Source: a virus. From it: a stretch of 40,434 nucleotides of DNA. The translations under genes and the position numbers were made by a program. Shown in pieces: positions 40,208 through 40,434 of the stretch (position 1 is the first letter of the stretch; each line of letters opens with the position of its first letter). The notes beneath the pieces were generated by a model that worked only from the letters and a program-made list of their open reading frames with translations, had not been told where the DNA came from and made no database searches. The stretch spans positions 1 through 40,434 of IMG/VR virus record IMGVR_UViG_3300045135_000446, one strand, 5' to 3'.

Positions 40208-40434
40208 ATGACACTTGCAACCAACCTAATCGCCGCCCTAACCGCAACCTTCCGCGCCGATGCGCAAGACTTGCTAACAACCGTGAAAGACCTTTCCCGG
40301 GCGTTCGACGCTGCGGACGACGACGCTAACTTCCAAACTTGTGACGCTATCTATCGCGCGATCGATGCTATACGCCGCGACGTTCAAGATCGCATCGACC
40401 ACGAAACCGACCAGCTTGACCTTGACCCGACGTT
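40208..40434 (+). CDS. Unknown rightward gene (3' end outside window)
   Basis: Open from ATG at 40208 to the window edge, 75 codons and two bases. The sequence starts MTLATNLIAALTATFRADAQ and continues with helical segments DLLTTVKDLSRAFDAADDDA and DAIRRDVQDRIDHET. It is acidic and not recognised. The leader (AGGACAACCAAAACTATGAC) resembles that of the preceding gene (AGGAGCTAAAACACTATGAC). It is likely part of the same unit, behind a hairpin. Codon use (many GAC, GCC, CGC) is compatible with a real gene. Confidence 0.6.
   Translation, partial: MTLATNLIAALTATFRADAQDLLTTVKDLSRAFDAADDDANFQTCDAIYRAIDAIRRDVQDRIDHETDQLDLDPT

Noticed and set aside
1-40434. tRNA genes, integrase, repressor or attachment site
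   Set aside because: I looked for cloverleaf GTTC/TTCGA signatures, recombinase motifs and lysogeny genes and saw none, but half of the phage genome is not in the window.

Overview
The window is the late, structural half of a tailed double-stranded DNA phage (Caudoviricetes) plus the start of an oppositely oriented gene set. From about 39.2 kb leftwards to position 1 every gene lies on the minus strand. The genes are packed end to end, many with ATGA or TAATG overlaps and good Shine-Dalgarno sequences. A P22-type portal, stacked adaptor and nozzle-type proteins, very large candidate internal virion proteins and no recognisable tail sheath, tube or tape-measure set suggest a podovirus. Base composition is moderately GC-rich. 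Protein features such as YadA-like fibres, a GroES-like protein, a T7-type amidase and Lys/Met-rich micro-proteins resemble uncultured marine phages of Gram-negative (possibly alphaproteobacterial) hosts. The host is an inference. The Rz/Rz1-like spanin pair requires an outer membrane.

Layout in transcription order, right to left. Packaging and head: TerS-like 39.2-38.6 kb, TerL 38.6-37.0, portal 37.0-34.5, a 65-aa protein, a GroES-like co-chaperonin, scaffold, a 149-aa protein, a candidate capsid accessory protein, and a major capsid protein ending at 30.9 kb with a strong intrinsic terminator behind it. Connector region, 30.8-27.3 kb: eight small proteins, two of them (35 and 49 aa) easily overlooked, with two connector/adaptor candidates among them. 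Fibre region, 27.3-19.6 kb: three fibre-like proteins, an HNH endonuclease and small proteins. One fibre has a self-cleaving S74 chaperone domain and is visibly AT-richer than its surroundings. Lysis cassette, 19.6-17.7 kb: XhlA-like membrane protein, a 49-aa Cys-containing peptide, a 158-aa membrane protein, a T7-type amidase carrying a C-terminal membrane segment, and overlapping inner- and outer-spanin genes. Tail nozzle and internal proteins, 17.7-0 kb: a nozzle-like protein, a jelly-roll-like protein, a 158-aa protein, a 2071-aa giant with coiled-coil repeats, three mid-sized proteins and an unfinished protein of at least 1652 aa with an HExxH metalloprotease motif.

At 39.2-39.6 kb lies the only long non-coding stretch. 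It contains G-runs, short direct repeats and an inverted repeat, and separates the leftward late genes from rightward genes of unknown function. It is the best candidate for a divergent control region or origin.

Observations most worth following: (1) five QxxLF peptides, two matching the bacterial sliding-clamp-binding consensus QLxLF, in the linker of the metalloprotease giant; (2) a short double-glycine motif recurring in six otherwise unrelated proteins; (3) an exact 414-bp tandem duplication inside the 2071-aa gene; (4) a helical module apparently shared by the two giants. Functions come from reading motifs by eye; no database search was possible.
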